A stretch of DNA of 64,000 bases from contig JAITYX010000121.1 of assembly GCA_021018815.1 (NCBI GenBank), positions 930,001 through 994,000 of the forward strand, written 5' to 3'. Origin of the DNA: Talinum fruticosum (Eukaryota > Streptophyta > Magnoliopsida > Caryophyllales > Talinaceae). A program made the translations under genes and the position numbers. The notes under the pieces were generated by a model. That model saw only the letters and a list, made by a program, of their open reading frames with translations. It had not been told where the DNA came from and did no database searches. This document shows positions 1 to 12,123 of the stretch, piece by piece (the first letter of the stretch is position 1; every line of letters begins with the position of its first letter).

Positions 1-2266
1 CATCTTGATATATTCCAAGGATAGGGAGGAGCATATGTGTCATTTGAGAATGGTATTACAAACCTTAAAAAGGAACTTTTGTTTGCCAAATTGCAAAAGT
101 GTGAATTTTGGTTGAGTGAAGTGGCATTTTTAGGTCGCATGGTACAAGCGGTCATAGAATGGCCAAAACTAACCAATGTCATTGAAGTAAGGAGTTTCTT
201 AGGGTTAGTTGTATATTATCAAAGGTTTGTTCAAGATTTTTCAAAAATAGCCCTTCCTATGACAAATCTTGTAAAGAAGACCACCAAGTTTGAATGGACC
301 GATAAGTATGAAAAGGCATTTCAAGAGTTAAAAAGAGATTAACCATAACCCCAGATATTGACCCCGCATGAGGAAGGCAAGGATTATAGTGATGCATCGA
401 AAAATAGGCAAGGATGGGTATTGATGCAGGATGGTAAGGTTGTAACATATGCTTCACTTCGGTTAGAGCCATATGAAAGAAGCTATCCCACTCATGGGTT
501 AGAGTTGGCTACAGTGGTGTTTGCTTTGAAAATTTAGAGACATTACCCGTATTGAGTATCTTGCAAGATATACACTGACCATCAAAGTTTGAAGTATGTC
601 TTCACCCCGAAAGAGCTAACTTAAGGCAAAGGTGATGGCTAGAGCTATTGAAGGACTATGACTTGGAAATCCATTACCACCCAAGAAAAGCAAATGTTGT
701 CATGGATGCCTTAAGTAGAGAAACGCCACATAGTTTGAACACCATAATCATAACCCAATCGACCCTTATTTGTGAATTGTAAGCGGAGGAGATTGAGTTT
801 ATCAAGCATCAGGTGGGTGGAGGATTGTTAGCTATTTTGGAGGTTAACCATCATTTTAGAGGAAACCAAAATGGGGCGAGATGAAGGATGAAGAGCTAAT
901 GAAGATCAAGTAGAACCTAGATAAGGATATATTTGCAGGTTTGGTGGTACACGAGGATGACAACTTACAATTTTTGAATCGTTGGTGTGTATCTAATCAA
1001 GGAGACCTCAAAAGAGAATTTTAGATGAGGCATACACTACTGCATACTCCGTACACCCTGGAGGGACAAAGATGTATATGGACCCGAGACAAAACTTTTG
1101 GTGGCCTAATATAAAAAGGAATATGTGGACATATGTCTTACATGTCAAAGGGTGAAAGCAGAACATTAGCGCCCTATAAAGGAGCTACGACCTCTTGAGA
1201 TACCGACATGGAAGTGGTATTCAATATCAATGGACTTTATCATGGGACTTCCTACATCCGCCTCTAAGAAGAATGCAATTTGGACTATTATTAACCGTCT
1301 CACCAAGTCTGCACTCTTCATACCCATCCCCGATGATTGGAGTATAGATAGGTTGACCCAGTTATATTTGAAGGAAATTGTAAGGCTACATGGTATCTCG
1401 AAGGACATAGTGTCAAATAGAGACAATCGATTTCAATATCGATTTTGGGAAGCCTTATAATGAGATTTTAGGACTAAGCTAAATTTTAGTAGCTCTTACC
1501 ATCCTGAGATGGATGGCCAAACCGAGAGGGTTAACCAAATTCTAAAGGACATGTTGAGAGCATGCATTCTTGATTTCCAAGGGAAATGGGAGGAATACCT
1601 AGCTCTAGTGGAATTCTCATACAATAACAACTACTAAGCCACCATCAAGACGACTCCATTTGATGCCTTTATGGAAGAAGATGTAGAACTCTTCTATGTT
1701 GGAACGATATGGATGAAACACTCATCGTGGGGCCAGAAATGATACAAGATACCATTAAAAGGATTGGGATGATACAACAACGTATCGGGGAAGCCCGGAG
1801 TAGACAAAAGAGCTATGCTGACAAATGGAGAAAACCCTTGGAGTTTCAAGAAGGGGACATGGTGTTCCTAAGGGTGTCCCCACCAAAAGGTGTTAAGAGG
1901 ATCGACATTAAGGGGAAATTGAGCCCTAGATACATTAGTCCTTATGAGATTATAGAGAAAGTGAACCTTGTGGCATACAAATTAGCATTACCCTCCGATC
2001 TTGAACACGTGCACAACGTGTTTCATATCTCTCAACTTCGGAAATATATATTAGATCCAAGCCACATCATAGAGCCTGAACCTATTATGGTCGCCCAAAA
2101 TCTAGCCTACGAAGAACAACCCATACAGATTTTGGATCGGAGGATCAAACAACTTCGTAATAAGGCTATTCCATTAGTTAAAGTATTGTGGGCAAACCAT
2201 ACTTCTACTGAAGCTACTTGGGAAAATGAAGAGGACATGAAAAACAAACATCTACATTTATTTTAA
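1..2266 (+). pseudogene. Ty3/Gypsy element H: 3' half of pol (RT end, RNase H, integrase, chromodomain-like tail)
   Basis: Decayed pol of a chromovirus LTR retrotransposon, entering from the left edge of the window. 37-342 reads as the RT C-terminus (KLQKCEFWL, then EVRSFLGLVVYYQRFV). 380-720 is RNase H with [18 protein letters not shown] and TDHQSLKYV, broken by several stops. 1060-1660 is integrase: first catalytic Asp in MDFIMGLP (from 1230), second in VSNRDNRF, Glu in GQTERVNQIL near 1520. 1709-2266 is the integrase C-terminus ending in a chromodomain-like tail (ILDRRIKQLRNKAIPLVKV, then EATWENEEDMK). The gene would copy and integrate the element. At least five stops or frameshifts make it non-functional. 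Domain order RT-RH-IN plus the tail fits the Tekay/Del lineage; the lineage is inference. Confidence 0.93.
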
Positions 2267-2295
2267 GGTAATGTTGCCTTGCCTTGCTTGCAAGT

Positions 2296-2331
2296 TTCGA
2301 GGACGAAACTTATTTTAGGGGAGGAGGAAGC
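2296..2331 (+). promoter_or_regulatory. Gypsy H 3' untranslated end and polypurine tract
   Basis: After the pol stop comes the phrase TTCGAGGACGAAAC, usual at the end of Tekay/Del internal regions, then a purine run (AGGGGAGGAGGAAG, about 2317-2330) directly abutting the LTR start TGTAATG at 2332. The polypurine tract primes plus-strand DNA synthesis. Confidence 0.8.
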
Positions 2332-2508
2332 TGTAATGCTTCGACCCTAATCTAATACATTAAACAAAAAAATTAAAAAGTTTCAATGAGCGCGTGCATT
2401 TCAATTCACATTTCATTTCTCATTTACATGTATGTTGTTATGTACATATGCAAATAACTATATTACGTGTTACAGGACTCACATGATAATAGCGACGAAT
2501 GAAGGAAA

Positions 2509-2531
2509 AATAAATAAATAAATAAATAAAT
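2509..2531. repeat. (TAAA)n microsatellite
   Basis: About six copies of a 4 bp TAAA unit inside the gypsy H LTR. Confidence 0.9.
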
Positions 2532-3552
2532 TATGTTCCATAATAATTCGAGGAAAAAATAATATATAAATATATATTATCAGAATCATTATGATTTTAA
2601 TTTATATACCTGAAATTTGTGTATAATTATTCAAGCTGGGAGAATTCTAAAACCGACATTTCAAACATGGGCATGTTATAATTCAGCTAATTGGGTTTGA
2701 AAGGGGAATGGGAGGCGCAATAAGCAAAAATAAGGGAGTGGAGAAAGCTGAAGATTTTATTCAGATTAGTGAGGAGAGAGAAAATCGGATCGCGAGGTTT
2801 ATTTAAACTTAAACTCCATTAAAACTCCATCCCTCATCATTCCTTTGACTTCCCAAAGAAACTCCAAACACAACTCCACCTCCATCACTGCCGATAGCTA
2901 GCCCGCCGCCTGCTTGCCACCGTCGCCAATCGTTGCCGCCACCGGTTGCTCCGTTGCCCGGTTGGCGACCGCCGAAGAAGCCTAGCCAGCCTACGTTCGC
3001 ACCTGCTGTTGTTGCCTACAATGCCTAGTTGCTGCCGCCATCACCAGCCACTGCCGCCATCGACCCCGCCATTTGTCGCTGCCATTAGTCGTCGCCGTCC
3101 CTAGTCGCCGGCCACCGAGCACAGATCCAACCCTTCCACCTCCTAAAAACCTTATTTTCTTGTGGTTTTTGGGTAAAAACCTGAAACATTCAACTAATTA
3201 CTTCCATAATTTTTGAAAATAATTATTTAGATATTGCATGCAAGGATTAATATTGTAAGAATAAGATTTTAATGGATAATGTGAGATTATGTTGATGAAA
3301 GGTAAAGTGGTCATGAAATTATTGAGGTTGGATGTTAAAGGAAATGAAAATTTAAGTTGTGAAAGTTAATTGAGTTTCAAAATTCGGTTGATGATGATGA
3401 TTAGAAGCTTGAATGAAAATTTGGAAGTAGAGATAAAAGAAAATGAGCATGCATGTCAAGTTTAAGTGAAACCTTGATGAAAATGATTTTATGTGAGGAA
3501 ATTTAAGAAAAATGGGCATGCATGTTGTTTTTCTTTGGAGTATATGTATGTA

Positions 3553-3800
3553 AATGTAATTTAAAGAAAATAAGTGATTTTGATAATTTAAGAAAAATAA
3601 GTGATCTTAGCGATTTAAGGAAAACAAGTGACTTAGCGATTTAGGAAAAAATAAGTGATTTTGATAATTTAAGAAAAATAAGTGATCTTAGCGAGTTTAA
3701 GGAAAATAAGTGACTTAGTGATTTAAGAAAAATGATGATTTTGATGACTTACGAAAAATAAGTGATCTTCGTGATTTACGAAAAATTAGTGAATTTAGTG
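3553..3800. repeat. Degenerate tandem repeat, ~27 bp unit grouped in ~81 bp triplets
   Basis: Units of the form AAGAAAAATAAGTGATYTT plus GATAATTT/GCGATTT repeat about nine times. The variants occur in order (TTTTGATAATTT, TCTTAGCGATTT, ACTTAGCGATTT), and the phrase TAAGTGATTTTGATAATTT recurs at 3571 and 3652, an offset of 81 bases. A weaker third round starts near 3731. This is a small higher-order repeat within the gypsy H LTR. Confidence 0.8.
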
Positions 3801-4119
3801 GTTTAAAGAAATTAAAAGATTCAAGTAAATTAGGTGATTTAAATGTACTCAAGTAATTGGTAAGAATTAAACAATGTTGGTGAATTAAGCAAATTAGGTA
3901 AGCAAGAGGCCTAAATCAAAAAGAGATGTATTAAAGCATTGAGTGCCGATTCACGAGAGAAATGGGTAATTGGAGTTTAGGAAAATTTTACATTATAAGG
4001 GGGTTGATTCAAGGTACGGGCGTTGTTTTAAATTACAATCTATTGGGATTGACACTCATTGATTTAACAAGTTAAGAAGTGCTTTACTTAAATAAAACTC
4101 ACCTAGACATATGAAATCA

Positions 4120-4120
4120 C

Positions 4121-4188
<68 letters not shown>

Positions 4189-4216
4189 CAACAACAACAA
4201 TAATAATAATAACAAT
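4120..4216. repeat. (AAT)n/(AAC)n compound microsatellite
   Basis: About 25 AAT units with an internal block of AAC units, in the gypsy H LTR. Confidence 0.95.
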
Positions 4217-4379
4217 AGTAAAATTAAGTTACTAAAAGTATTGAATTTATGAATGAAACACTTTTTATTTTTAAATGATTGTTAAAGCCATCAACGTCGG
4301 TCATCCGAGTTAGCAATTCAAAAAGAATCAAAGTAAGGATAACATGAAGACCTAAAGTACGTTTATTGCTTATGTCTTA

Positions 4380-4381
<2 letters not shown>

Positions 4382-4458
<77 letters not shown>
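4382..4458. repeat. (TA)n microsatellite
   Basis: About 38 uninterrupted TA units inside the gypsy H LTR. Confidence 0.98.
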
Positions 4459-4460
<2 letters not shown>

Positions 4461-5175
4461 TACCAAAATGGTTTGCATAATGAAAAGGGAACCATTCGAA
4501 ATATTATTTGTCACCTAATTATGTAGCCCGTCTCATATCAATCATGTTATATCATGATCATATCATATTACATATTTGGCCATTATCCACCGGACTTCGG
4601 ATCGGTTTGGGTGTGCACATATTTAGAGAAGTCGATGATCGTAAGGAGCCACTCGGATAGTAAATGAATACTTATTTTACTATATTCTCCATATTTGATT
4701 TATAAATGAATTGAAATGCATGTGCTCAAAAATATATCTTTAGTTAATTATTTACAATACATGGATGAGCGTGCTTGAGCTTCGTCTCATTATGTCGAAA
4801 TGTTTTCTCTGTTTTGTTTTAGATAAGGCTAATGCAGCAGGAAGCGGGAAGTAAACTATCCGTTGGTCGAGGTGACATAGGGGCTCACATTGGTAGTGAG
4901 ATGTCGTGTCTTGGAGTCATCCTTGTAATGGTCAATAAGCCATTACCATGTTGGCATGTTAATTAATTTACGTACTCATGCTATTCTATGTTGGATGCTT
5001 TTATTATTCGAACACTGAAACCTATTAATTAATATATGTAACCTAATTTGGATGTTGCCTTGTTCCTTGTTTGGAGTGGCGGTAATGCCTCTAACCTTAC
5101 TTTTCACTGCGCTAATTACTAATTAATCGATCGTTATTATGGTTAACCTGGTGATTATGGGGTTTGGGGGTGTTA

Positions 5176-5349
5176 AACCTTAGCAAGTTAAAGCTTGACG
5201 AGCTCATTGAGAAACTACTAACCCATGAGTTGCATCTCCAAGAGGAGGAATATGAGGTCAGTGCAAGAAAGAATGTTGCCTTAAAAGCTTTAGAAGATGC
5301 TTGGACCATGTCCGAGCGGTTCGAGCTCGAAGAAGATCCAATGGTGCTT
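5176..5349 (+). pseudogene. Copia A gag fragment (middle of Gag)
   Basis: Reads NLSKLKLDELIEKLLTHELH, then an acidic tail ending EEDPMVL. It is collinear with Gag residues of copia C (near 21760-21945) and copia F (near 52820-52990). The 5' part of this gag and the 5' LTR lie beyond gypsy H, outside the window. The gypsy LTR ends exactly where the gag phrase starts. The coding phrase stops at 5349, where a 3.3 kb insertion begins, and resumes at 8682. Confidence 0.85.
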
Positions 5350-8300
5350 GTTGGAGTGAAAATTGGGGCATAGGATTTTTGTTGAACCACATAGATGGAC
5401 TAAATTAAAATTAGGTTGTAAATACGAGGCTCAAAATGTGAAACTAACCTAAACTAACATGAATAAGAAATTCGACACTAATAGATTGAATCTACAATAT
5501 TAGACTAACTATCGTAAATTATCACCATATCAAAAACTTAAACTAACAAACATTCAATATAAATTCGAAATTAAATCATCTATTCATCACCAACTATAGA
5601 GATTCCACCAAGATTAGAATGAAACACCAAGCAGAAAGTGGAAGTGCAAAATTAGAAGATTATACCAATCCAACTAGAACTAATGAAACAATAGGCAAAG
5701 CTTTCGAACTTCAATTACATGAACTTGCAAAATCGAACCCAAAATTCAACACTTGACTACCCAAATTCAAACAGCCAAGATCAACAAACCAAAATTCTAA
5801 ATCTTCAAAACGAAATCCAAACTCAAAATTACATTAAGTTTTGAAACTAAAAACTGAAAAATTCAAAACTTGAAACAAGGACTAAAAACTGAAATTTAAG
5901 AGCATGTTTGGCCTAGTTTTAAAAAAATTATTTTTATTTTTAAAAGCATTTTTGAAACATTGTTTTTGAAGAAAAATTAAAATGTTTAGCCTAAATTTTA
6001 TATAAGTTTTTTTAAATAATTAATTTGTTTGGCCAAAATTTTTAGAAAGAGAGACAAAGCGGAGATAGAGATAAAACAAAACAAGAGAGAAGAAAGGAGA
6101 GAGATAGACATAGAGGAGAGAGAAAGAAAAATATATAGAGATAAAGAAAGATAGATGAGAGATTAAATAATGTGAAAAGAGAGGAAAGAGAGATACTAGG
6201 GATATGGGTGGTTGCTAGGGAGTTTTTCCAGAAATTAGAAATAGAAATAACAAATAGTTGTTTTTATTTTTGAGGAGTTTTTTTCCAAAATCATTTTTAA
6301 AAAACAGTTTTAATTTTTAAAAAGTGTTTGGCCTAATTTCAAGTTTTAGAATCCAAAACACTTTTAGAATCTAGGCCAAAGACCCACTAAGAAACTAAAA
6401 CTAAAATTCAAAAACTAATTATTGAAATTTGAGAAAGTAAACTAAAAATGAAAGAACTAGAGACTAAAATTTGAAGAACAAAAGGCAAAACTCGGACGTA
6501 ACTTGCGGCTCCAACCTATCATGTCCGTTCGCCGTTTGCCCCTCTAGCCTCATTCATGTCCTGATTTCCCAGTTATTGATGGAGTTGGACAAGAAGAATG
6601 TCTCTGCAGTAGTTTAGGAAAGAGGGAGATCGAGGAGGATGACGAGAGTTTGAGTATGGGAAGGGGTTGAATGCGATTGCTGACCCGAAGAGGAAAGGTA
6701 AAGTTGAGATGGCTAGGTTTTTGACGTGGCTCGGGTTATGGTGTTAAGTTTGGGCACCAGTGGATAGAGAGAGGTAGGACATGAGTTGTGAAGGGCTGGG
6801 GTTCTTCGGGTAGCGAGAGGAGATCAAAGAGGAAGGGTTTTTGATGGAAGATGGAGGACTAAGAGGAGGAAGAAGGGTGGTAAAAAAGGAGAGAGAGAGG
6901 CATGAGGCTTGAAGTTAGGGTTTCGTGAGGGGAAGCAAAAGGAAGGAGGAAGAACGTGAGATGGAGCAGCGTGGGGGACTAGGGGAACTAGGGTTTTGGG
7001 TGCCTTGGGTTGAAGAGGGAGAGGGGTTTAGGTGGCCTTTGGGATGCTGAGGGGTCGAAGAGGAGGGCAAGAAAGTTCTTCAAATGAGGGGAAAAAAGAC
7101 ACGTGAGCAACATGTCTGCGGACCGGTTTTGGGTCGATTTCTCTTAGTTTGGGTCAACTTCAAATGGAAGACCCAATTCTTCAATCTTTTGCTCTTCTTA
7201 ATATTGCTTAGATATTTTTCACACTTCATACAAAAATAAAACAAATAAAATTAAAATTCCTAATTTAATAATTATTACGAACAAAATAAGATGTAAATAG
7301 GTATTAAAAATATCATAATTTTGGACTCAAAAATACCCCCACACCTAGATTTTACTTGTCCTCGAGTAAAATAAGAACTAGAAAAATAAAATAAAAAAAT
7401 CATAACTCATTTTCGTAGGAATCACGGTCACATTTAACATATGCAACAAGTCCTTTAACCCTGTTGGTAGCCCAAGTAGTCCCTTAAAGTCTCATGAGGG
7501 TTTATAGCATATGTACCCACAAAATTTGGGGAAGAAAAGAAAGGAAGATGAAAAAAGAAAACTGATAAGATTTTTACAAAAATATTTACAATAGGGAGAA
7601 CATATACATATCTTGGTCAATAAAATCACCTTTGGTACTGAGTTATCAACTTGTATCTAGGTGTATCATACATATCAAACAACTTATCCTCTTTTGACGA
7701 CAACCGTACATCAATGTTTCCACCTTTTTATTCCATTAAGAATGGTGAATCGACCTAGTGCATGATGTGCAAGTGTATCATTGCTCGCTTACTTTGAGGC
7801 TTATACAACCGACTCAACCCACTTGATTAGTACTCTGTTTTCACTTCATTTGGGAAGCAAGTCTTGCCTAGTAGCAATTATTGCCTCAAAGGGTCACACC
7901 CAATAGCGCATGCCTTAAAGGGTTCTTGTCATTCCCGACTTTATTCTTCTTTTTTTTTTTTTTTGAATACAAAATAGAACATGAAGTTTATTTTTGTATA
8001 AATGTCAAATGGGTGAATCAATTAGTACCAGCCTCAAACCTAACAGCAAATGGGTTTTATAAAAGTAGGTGCTAATTTTACAAATTCTCGAGGATATGTC
8101 AAGATTAGAAAAAATGATGTTAGAATTGTCATACTAAGAGGCGAGTGTCATCATGTATACTTCCTTTTTACAACCTAATAACTAAGTCACAATGGTTCAA
8201 AAATTAATCAAAATATATACAATACCTCCCAAAATAAAAGAAAATCTTTTTGGATTTTTTTTCAAAAATAAAGATTTCCCCACCCCTACACCTAACTTGA

Positions 8301-8681
8301 CAATGTCCTCATAGGAAGTGGGAAAGACCTCAAAAAATACCAAACTAAAAAGAAAACAAATATTTACAACATGAAAAGAAGTCTTAAAAAACAAGTAAAG
8401 AAAATAACATGACTCAAAAAGAGAAGGAGAATCAAACATAAAATAATGTACAAAAGAAAATAAAATAAAAAGAAAACAGAGAAGGGAACGATTATACCAG
8501 GTTAGGTGTTGGGTACATCTAAGCTAAAACCTCTTGAAATAACTTCAAGTGGGGACTCATGGAGCATCAACCACTCCATATTAACTCAGGCTATTATCTC
8601 AAATCAAATATTATTAAAGCATGTAGCAATTTATCAAATCTATAGGAAGAACTTTCGACCAAATATAGGTAACAATAACGA
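5350..8681. mobile_element. Unclassified 3.3 kb insertion in copia A gag (probably antisense LTR-retroelement noncoding sequence)
   Basis: The gag reading is cut at GTGCTT (5344-5349) and resumes after a second GTGCTT (8682-8687), a candidate 6 bp target duplication. No convincing protein is encoded on either strand. Two C-rich phrases, CCCCCACACCTAGATTTTAC followed by TTGTCCTCGAG (about 7336-7366) and a similar CCCCACCCCTACACCTAAC followed by TTGACAATGTCCTC (about 8278-8312), resemble antisense copies of the noncoding region near integrase in plant Tat/Athila-type gypsy elements; that link is from general familiarity. Also inside are a MITE-like repeat (5901-6390), a purine-rich block (6590-7080) and a poly-T run (about 7951-7965). 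Confidence 0.5.
5901..6390. mobile_element. MITE-like inverted-repeat element, ~490 bp
   Basis: The left end (5901-5925, ...TTTGGCCTAGTTTTAAAA) is matched by the reverse complement of the right end (about 6361-6388, TTTGGCCTAGATTCTAAAA). Subterminal TTTGGCC repeats occur near 6028 and 6325. The interior is AT-rich with a GAGA-rich block (6045-6200) and has no coding capacity. The target duplication is unclear (perhaps AAG), so the superfamily is undetermined. Confidence 0.55.
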
Positions 8682-9060
8682 GTGCTTCTAGTAAGAGGTT
8701 TCAAAAGAATGATGAAACACAAGAAATGGAAAAACAAGCCTGAAAATGAGGTCTTTAGAAAAGACAAGAAAGGTAAATCATCTTTCTCTCCAAATATCTC
8801 TTACACTAAAAACTTTGATCGTTTTGAGTATAGTAGCAAAAAGCATATAGTCAAGGACTACCCAAAGAGGAAGAAATTATAAAAATAAGAAAGCCATAGT
8901 GGCTACCTAGAATGAAGACAAATCAAATGATGATGAAGACATTAAGGATGAATCTAAGTGTGTGATGGTTATGACCGACTTAGATGAAGAGACCGAGTCG
9001 GAAAAAGAGTTGTTTGATTATAAGGAAACGAATCCTTAAGAGAAACATCACAACGATAAG
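8682..9060 (+). pseudogene. Copia A gag C-terminus with degenerate zinc knuckle
   Basis: Continues the gag interrupted at 5349: RGFKRMMKHKKWKNKPENE, a Lys-rich stretch, then the nucleocapsid knuckle FDRFEYSSKKHIVKDYP. Both leading cysteines and the last cysteine of the expected CX2CX4HX4C are gone (F, Y at the last position), so it could not bind zinc normally. An acidic Asp/Glu-rich segment follows (8900-9040) with stops at about 8881 and 9040. This part of Gag normally packages the RNA. Confidence 0.85.
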
Positions 9061-10235
9061 AAAGACCACTGGTACCTAGAGAGTGGATGCTCAAGACACA
9101 TGACCAGGAGTTCAAGACTCTTCTCCGAGTTTGAGAAGATGGATGATGGTCAAGTCACTTTTGGAGACAACAACGAAGGTAAGATTGTTGGAATCAAAAG
9201 AGTTGGATACAGAGACAACTCAGTCAATTCAATGTACCTTGTTAAAAGTGTCAAGTACAATCTTCTAAGCATATCTCACTTATGTGACAAAGGTCAAGAG
9301 GTAAGGTTCACTCGGACTAATCATTTCATCCCGGACGCTACAACCAATGAAACCAAACTCTTTGGTCCGAGGTCAGGTAATATCTACCCTATCTCTTTAA
9401 GCAATTCTACATAGAATTTGTCATGTCTTAAAGTAGTAGTTAATGATGATTGATGGACATAGCATTGTTTATTAGGTCATATTCGCATGCATACAATTAA
9501 GAAATTATAATCATATGGGTTAGTCCGAGGACTTCTTAAATGTGCATTTAATAAAGATAAAATCTGTGGTGCATAAACAAAACAAGTTAGGTCATCATTT
9601 TAACCACTTAAAAGTGTTTTTCACATTTAAAATTCTTAAGCTAATTCACATGGATTTGTGCGGGAAAATTCCAAGAAAGAGCTTATAAGGTAAATCTTAT
9701 GTGCTTGTTATTATTGATGATTATTCAAGAGTTATCCAGGTGTGTTTTCTTAAGAATAGGAATGAATCATTCAAGGAGTTCTCTCGAAGTTTGTAGACAG
9801 GTACAAGTAGAATCTAGAACTCGGATCATAAGGTTCGAAATTGACCATGGAAGAGAGTTAACTACTCCGAGTTTGCAGAGTTCCGTGACTAATCTGCGAT
9901 ATTTCACACCTTCTCTGCACCAAGAACACCTCAACAAAATAGAGTTGTAGAAAGAAAGAATATAACTCTTGAAGAGATTAATAGAACAATGATGATTAAG
10001 AATAATCGACCTTACTAATTCTAGGTTGAGGCAATGAACCGTCAACTACACATTGAACCAATATCTCATACGCCCAATTCTCAAGAAGACACCATATGAG
10101 CTCTACAAAGGTAAGAAACCCAACATATCCTACTTTAAGCCTTTTGGATGTAAGTGTTTTGTTCACAATAATTGTAAGGATCACTTAACTAAATTTGATG
10201 CTTAATCGGATGAAGGTATTTTTCTTACTTATTCG
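9061..10235 (+). pseudogene. Copia A protease, GAG-pre-integrase and integrase
   Basis: The protease site reads WYLESGCSRHM, with the catalytic Asp of DSG changed to Glu. The open stretch 9100-9414 (TFGDNNEGKIVGI, then YNLLSISHLCDKGQEV) follows as in the GAG-pre-integrase region. Integrase phrases appear in shifting frames: MDLCGKIPRK near 9650, YVLVIIDDYSRV near 9700, SAPRTPQQNRVVERKNITLEEI near 9915-9985 and YELYKGKKPNISYFKPFGCK near 10100. Domain order PR-IN-RT-RH is that of Ty1/Copia. Multiple frameshifts and stops. Confidence 0.88.
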
Positions 10236-10559
10236 AGACAATAATAAAGCTTATCATATTTTAACCGAAGAAAGTCTCCACATTGTCTTTGATGAAGTTG
10301 ACTATTATGGGATAAGTGAGTTGACTTTCTCGGATCTCAATTTAAGCGAGATATGATGATGACTTGATTGAAGTTGAGCTTAAAATCACTGAAAACAAAG
10401 GAACCGAGCCCCCAGCTGACCCAGTTCAAGGCTTAGCTCGGACTTCACAAGCCCAAGAAGAAATTGAGAATCTACCAACTAAGGAACCAAGTATTCAAAA
10501 CTCCAATCTAGTAAATTAAAGGTCTGTAAGAGCATTTAGGTATAATTCTTGTCATCCCC

Positions 10560-11400
10560 TTGAGAACATTTTTGTGCATTTGTTGTATTCATTTCTATGA
10601 TTGAACCTAAAATGTGGTAGAACCATTACTTAAACCCGAATGGGTAGAAGCCATGAAAAAGAACTCTCTCGGTTTGAGAGAAATCAAGTATAAACTTTGA
10701 CTGACCGATCATCCGACCACCTAGTTATATAAACCAAATGGGTTTTTAAAAACAAACTGGATGAGCAGGGTTTAGTGGTTAGAAATAAATCCAGACTATT
10801 TGCCCAAGGGTACAATCAAGAAAAGGGTATTGATTGTTGGGAAACATTTCCACTTGTTGCTAGAATTGAAGCCATAAGAATCCTACTAGCATTTCCATCG
10901 AGCATGACCATCGAACTCTATCAAATGTATGTCAAATGTGCTTTTTAAATAGTTTTATTCAAGAGGAATTTTATGTTGAGAAACCTCCGGGATTTGAAAA
11001 TCCTCAATTTCCATACCATGTTTTTAAGTTACAAAAAGCTCTTTATGGTTTTAAACAAACTCTTAGAGCTTGGTATGAAAGGTTAAGCAGTTTCTTGGTT
11101 AAAAATGGTTTTAAAAGCAGCTTGATTGGCAAAATATTATTTACAAAAATCAAGGGGAAAGATTTCATTACTATCCAAATTTATGTTAATGATATCATAT
11201 TTGATGCTACTAATGAAACCCTTTGCCAAGAATTTTCTAAGTTAATAAAACAGGAATTTCAAATGAGCATGATAGGAGAACTAAATTTCTTCCTTGGTTT
11301 ACAAATAAATAAGAAAAATATGGAATTCATATTCATCGGACTAAGTACATGAAAGGGTTGCTAAAGAAGTATAAACTTCAAGATGCAAAGCCAACAACTA
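10560..11400 (+). pseudogene. Copia A reverse transcriptase with mutated catalytic box
   Basis: The RVT_2-type domain is recognisable from GWVFKNKLDEQG-like phrases near 10740, through the long open stretch 10936-11352 (FIQEEFYVEKPPGFENPQFP, LQKALYGFKQ, RAWYERLSSFL). The catalytic YVDD box is YVND (codons 11182-11193; Asp to Asn at 11188-11190), which should abolish polymerase activity. GELNFFLGLQI follows. 10236-10559 holds the low-complexity linker between integrase and RT with repeated Glu/Gln codons and stops. Confidence 0.9.
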
Positions 11401-12123
11401 CACCAATGTCCAACAACACAAAACTAGCCTCGGATGAGATGGGTAAGTCAAGTAGATTAGAAAGTGTACAAAGGTATGATTAGGTCTCTATTTTACCTAA
11501 CTTCTATTAGGCTAGATATCATGTTTAGTATATGCCTGTGTGCAAGATTTTAAGCTAACCCAAAAGAATCTCTTCTCACTGCGGTGAAAAGAATATTTAA
11601 ATATCTTGCAGGAACTCAGCCATTTGGTCACTGGTATTTCAAAGCCTCGAGTCCGACCCTTACTGGCTACTCGAATGCTGATTATGCTAGATATAAGGTA
11701 GATAGGAAGACTACATAAGGAGCATGTTGATTCCTTAGACACTCCTTAATCACCTCGCGTTCCAAGAAGCGTAACTCGGTTGCTTTATCAATTACAAAAG
11801 TTGATTACATAGCTACGGAATCTTGTTGTACTTAATTGTTGTGGATCAAGAAACACTTAAAAGATGTTGGACTGACCACCTTAGCCATCCCTATCAAATG
11901 TGATAACCAGAGTGCTATAAGCATAACAAAGAATCCAATTCAACACTCAAAGACAAAGCATATTGAGGTCATGTATCATTTTCTCGGAGATCATGCTGAG
12001 AAATGTGATATTGTGTTAGAACTTATTCCTACTAAGCTTCAATTAGTTGATATTTTTACTAAACCTTTAGGTGAAGATCAATTTTGCCTTATTATAAATG
12101 AGCTTGGTATGATGAATGCATGA
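11401..12123 (+). pseudogene. Copia A RNase H and pol stop
   Basis: Typical C-terminal copia phrases: YLTSIRLDIMFS near 11495, KRIFKYLAGTQ near 11590, then 11836-12123 LWIKKHLKDVGL, CDNQSAISITKNPIQHSKTK, HIEV, QLVDIFTKPLGEDQF, ending GMMNA and a stop at 12121-12123. RNase H removes the RNA template. Stops at about 11835 and frame breaks earlier. Confidence 0.9.

Larger units (their letters stand above)
2332..5175 (+). repeat. Gypsy H 3' LTR, about 2.84 kb
   Basis: The LTR starts TGTAATGCTTCGACCC immediately after the polypurine tract. It ends in GGGGGTGTTA at about 5175, where copia A gag resumes with AACCTTAGC. Gypsy LTRs of this type normally end TTACA, so the terminal CA seems decayed or lost. 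A C-rich stretch at 2870-3130 (CCGCCGCC-type), a tandem repeat near 3550-3800 and three microsatellites lie inside. No coding sequence is seen. The matching 5' LTR is outside the window, so age cannot be estimated. Confidence 0.8.
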
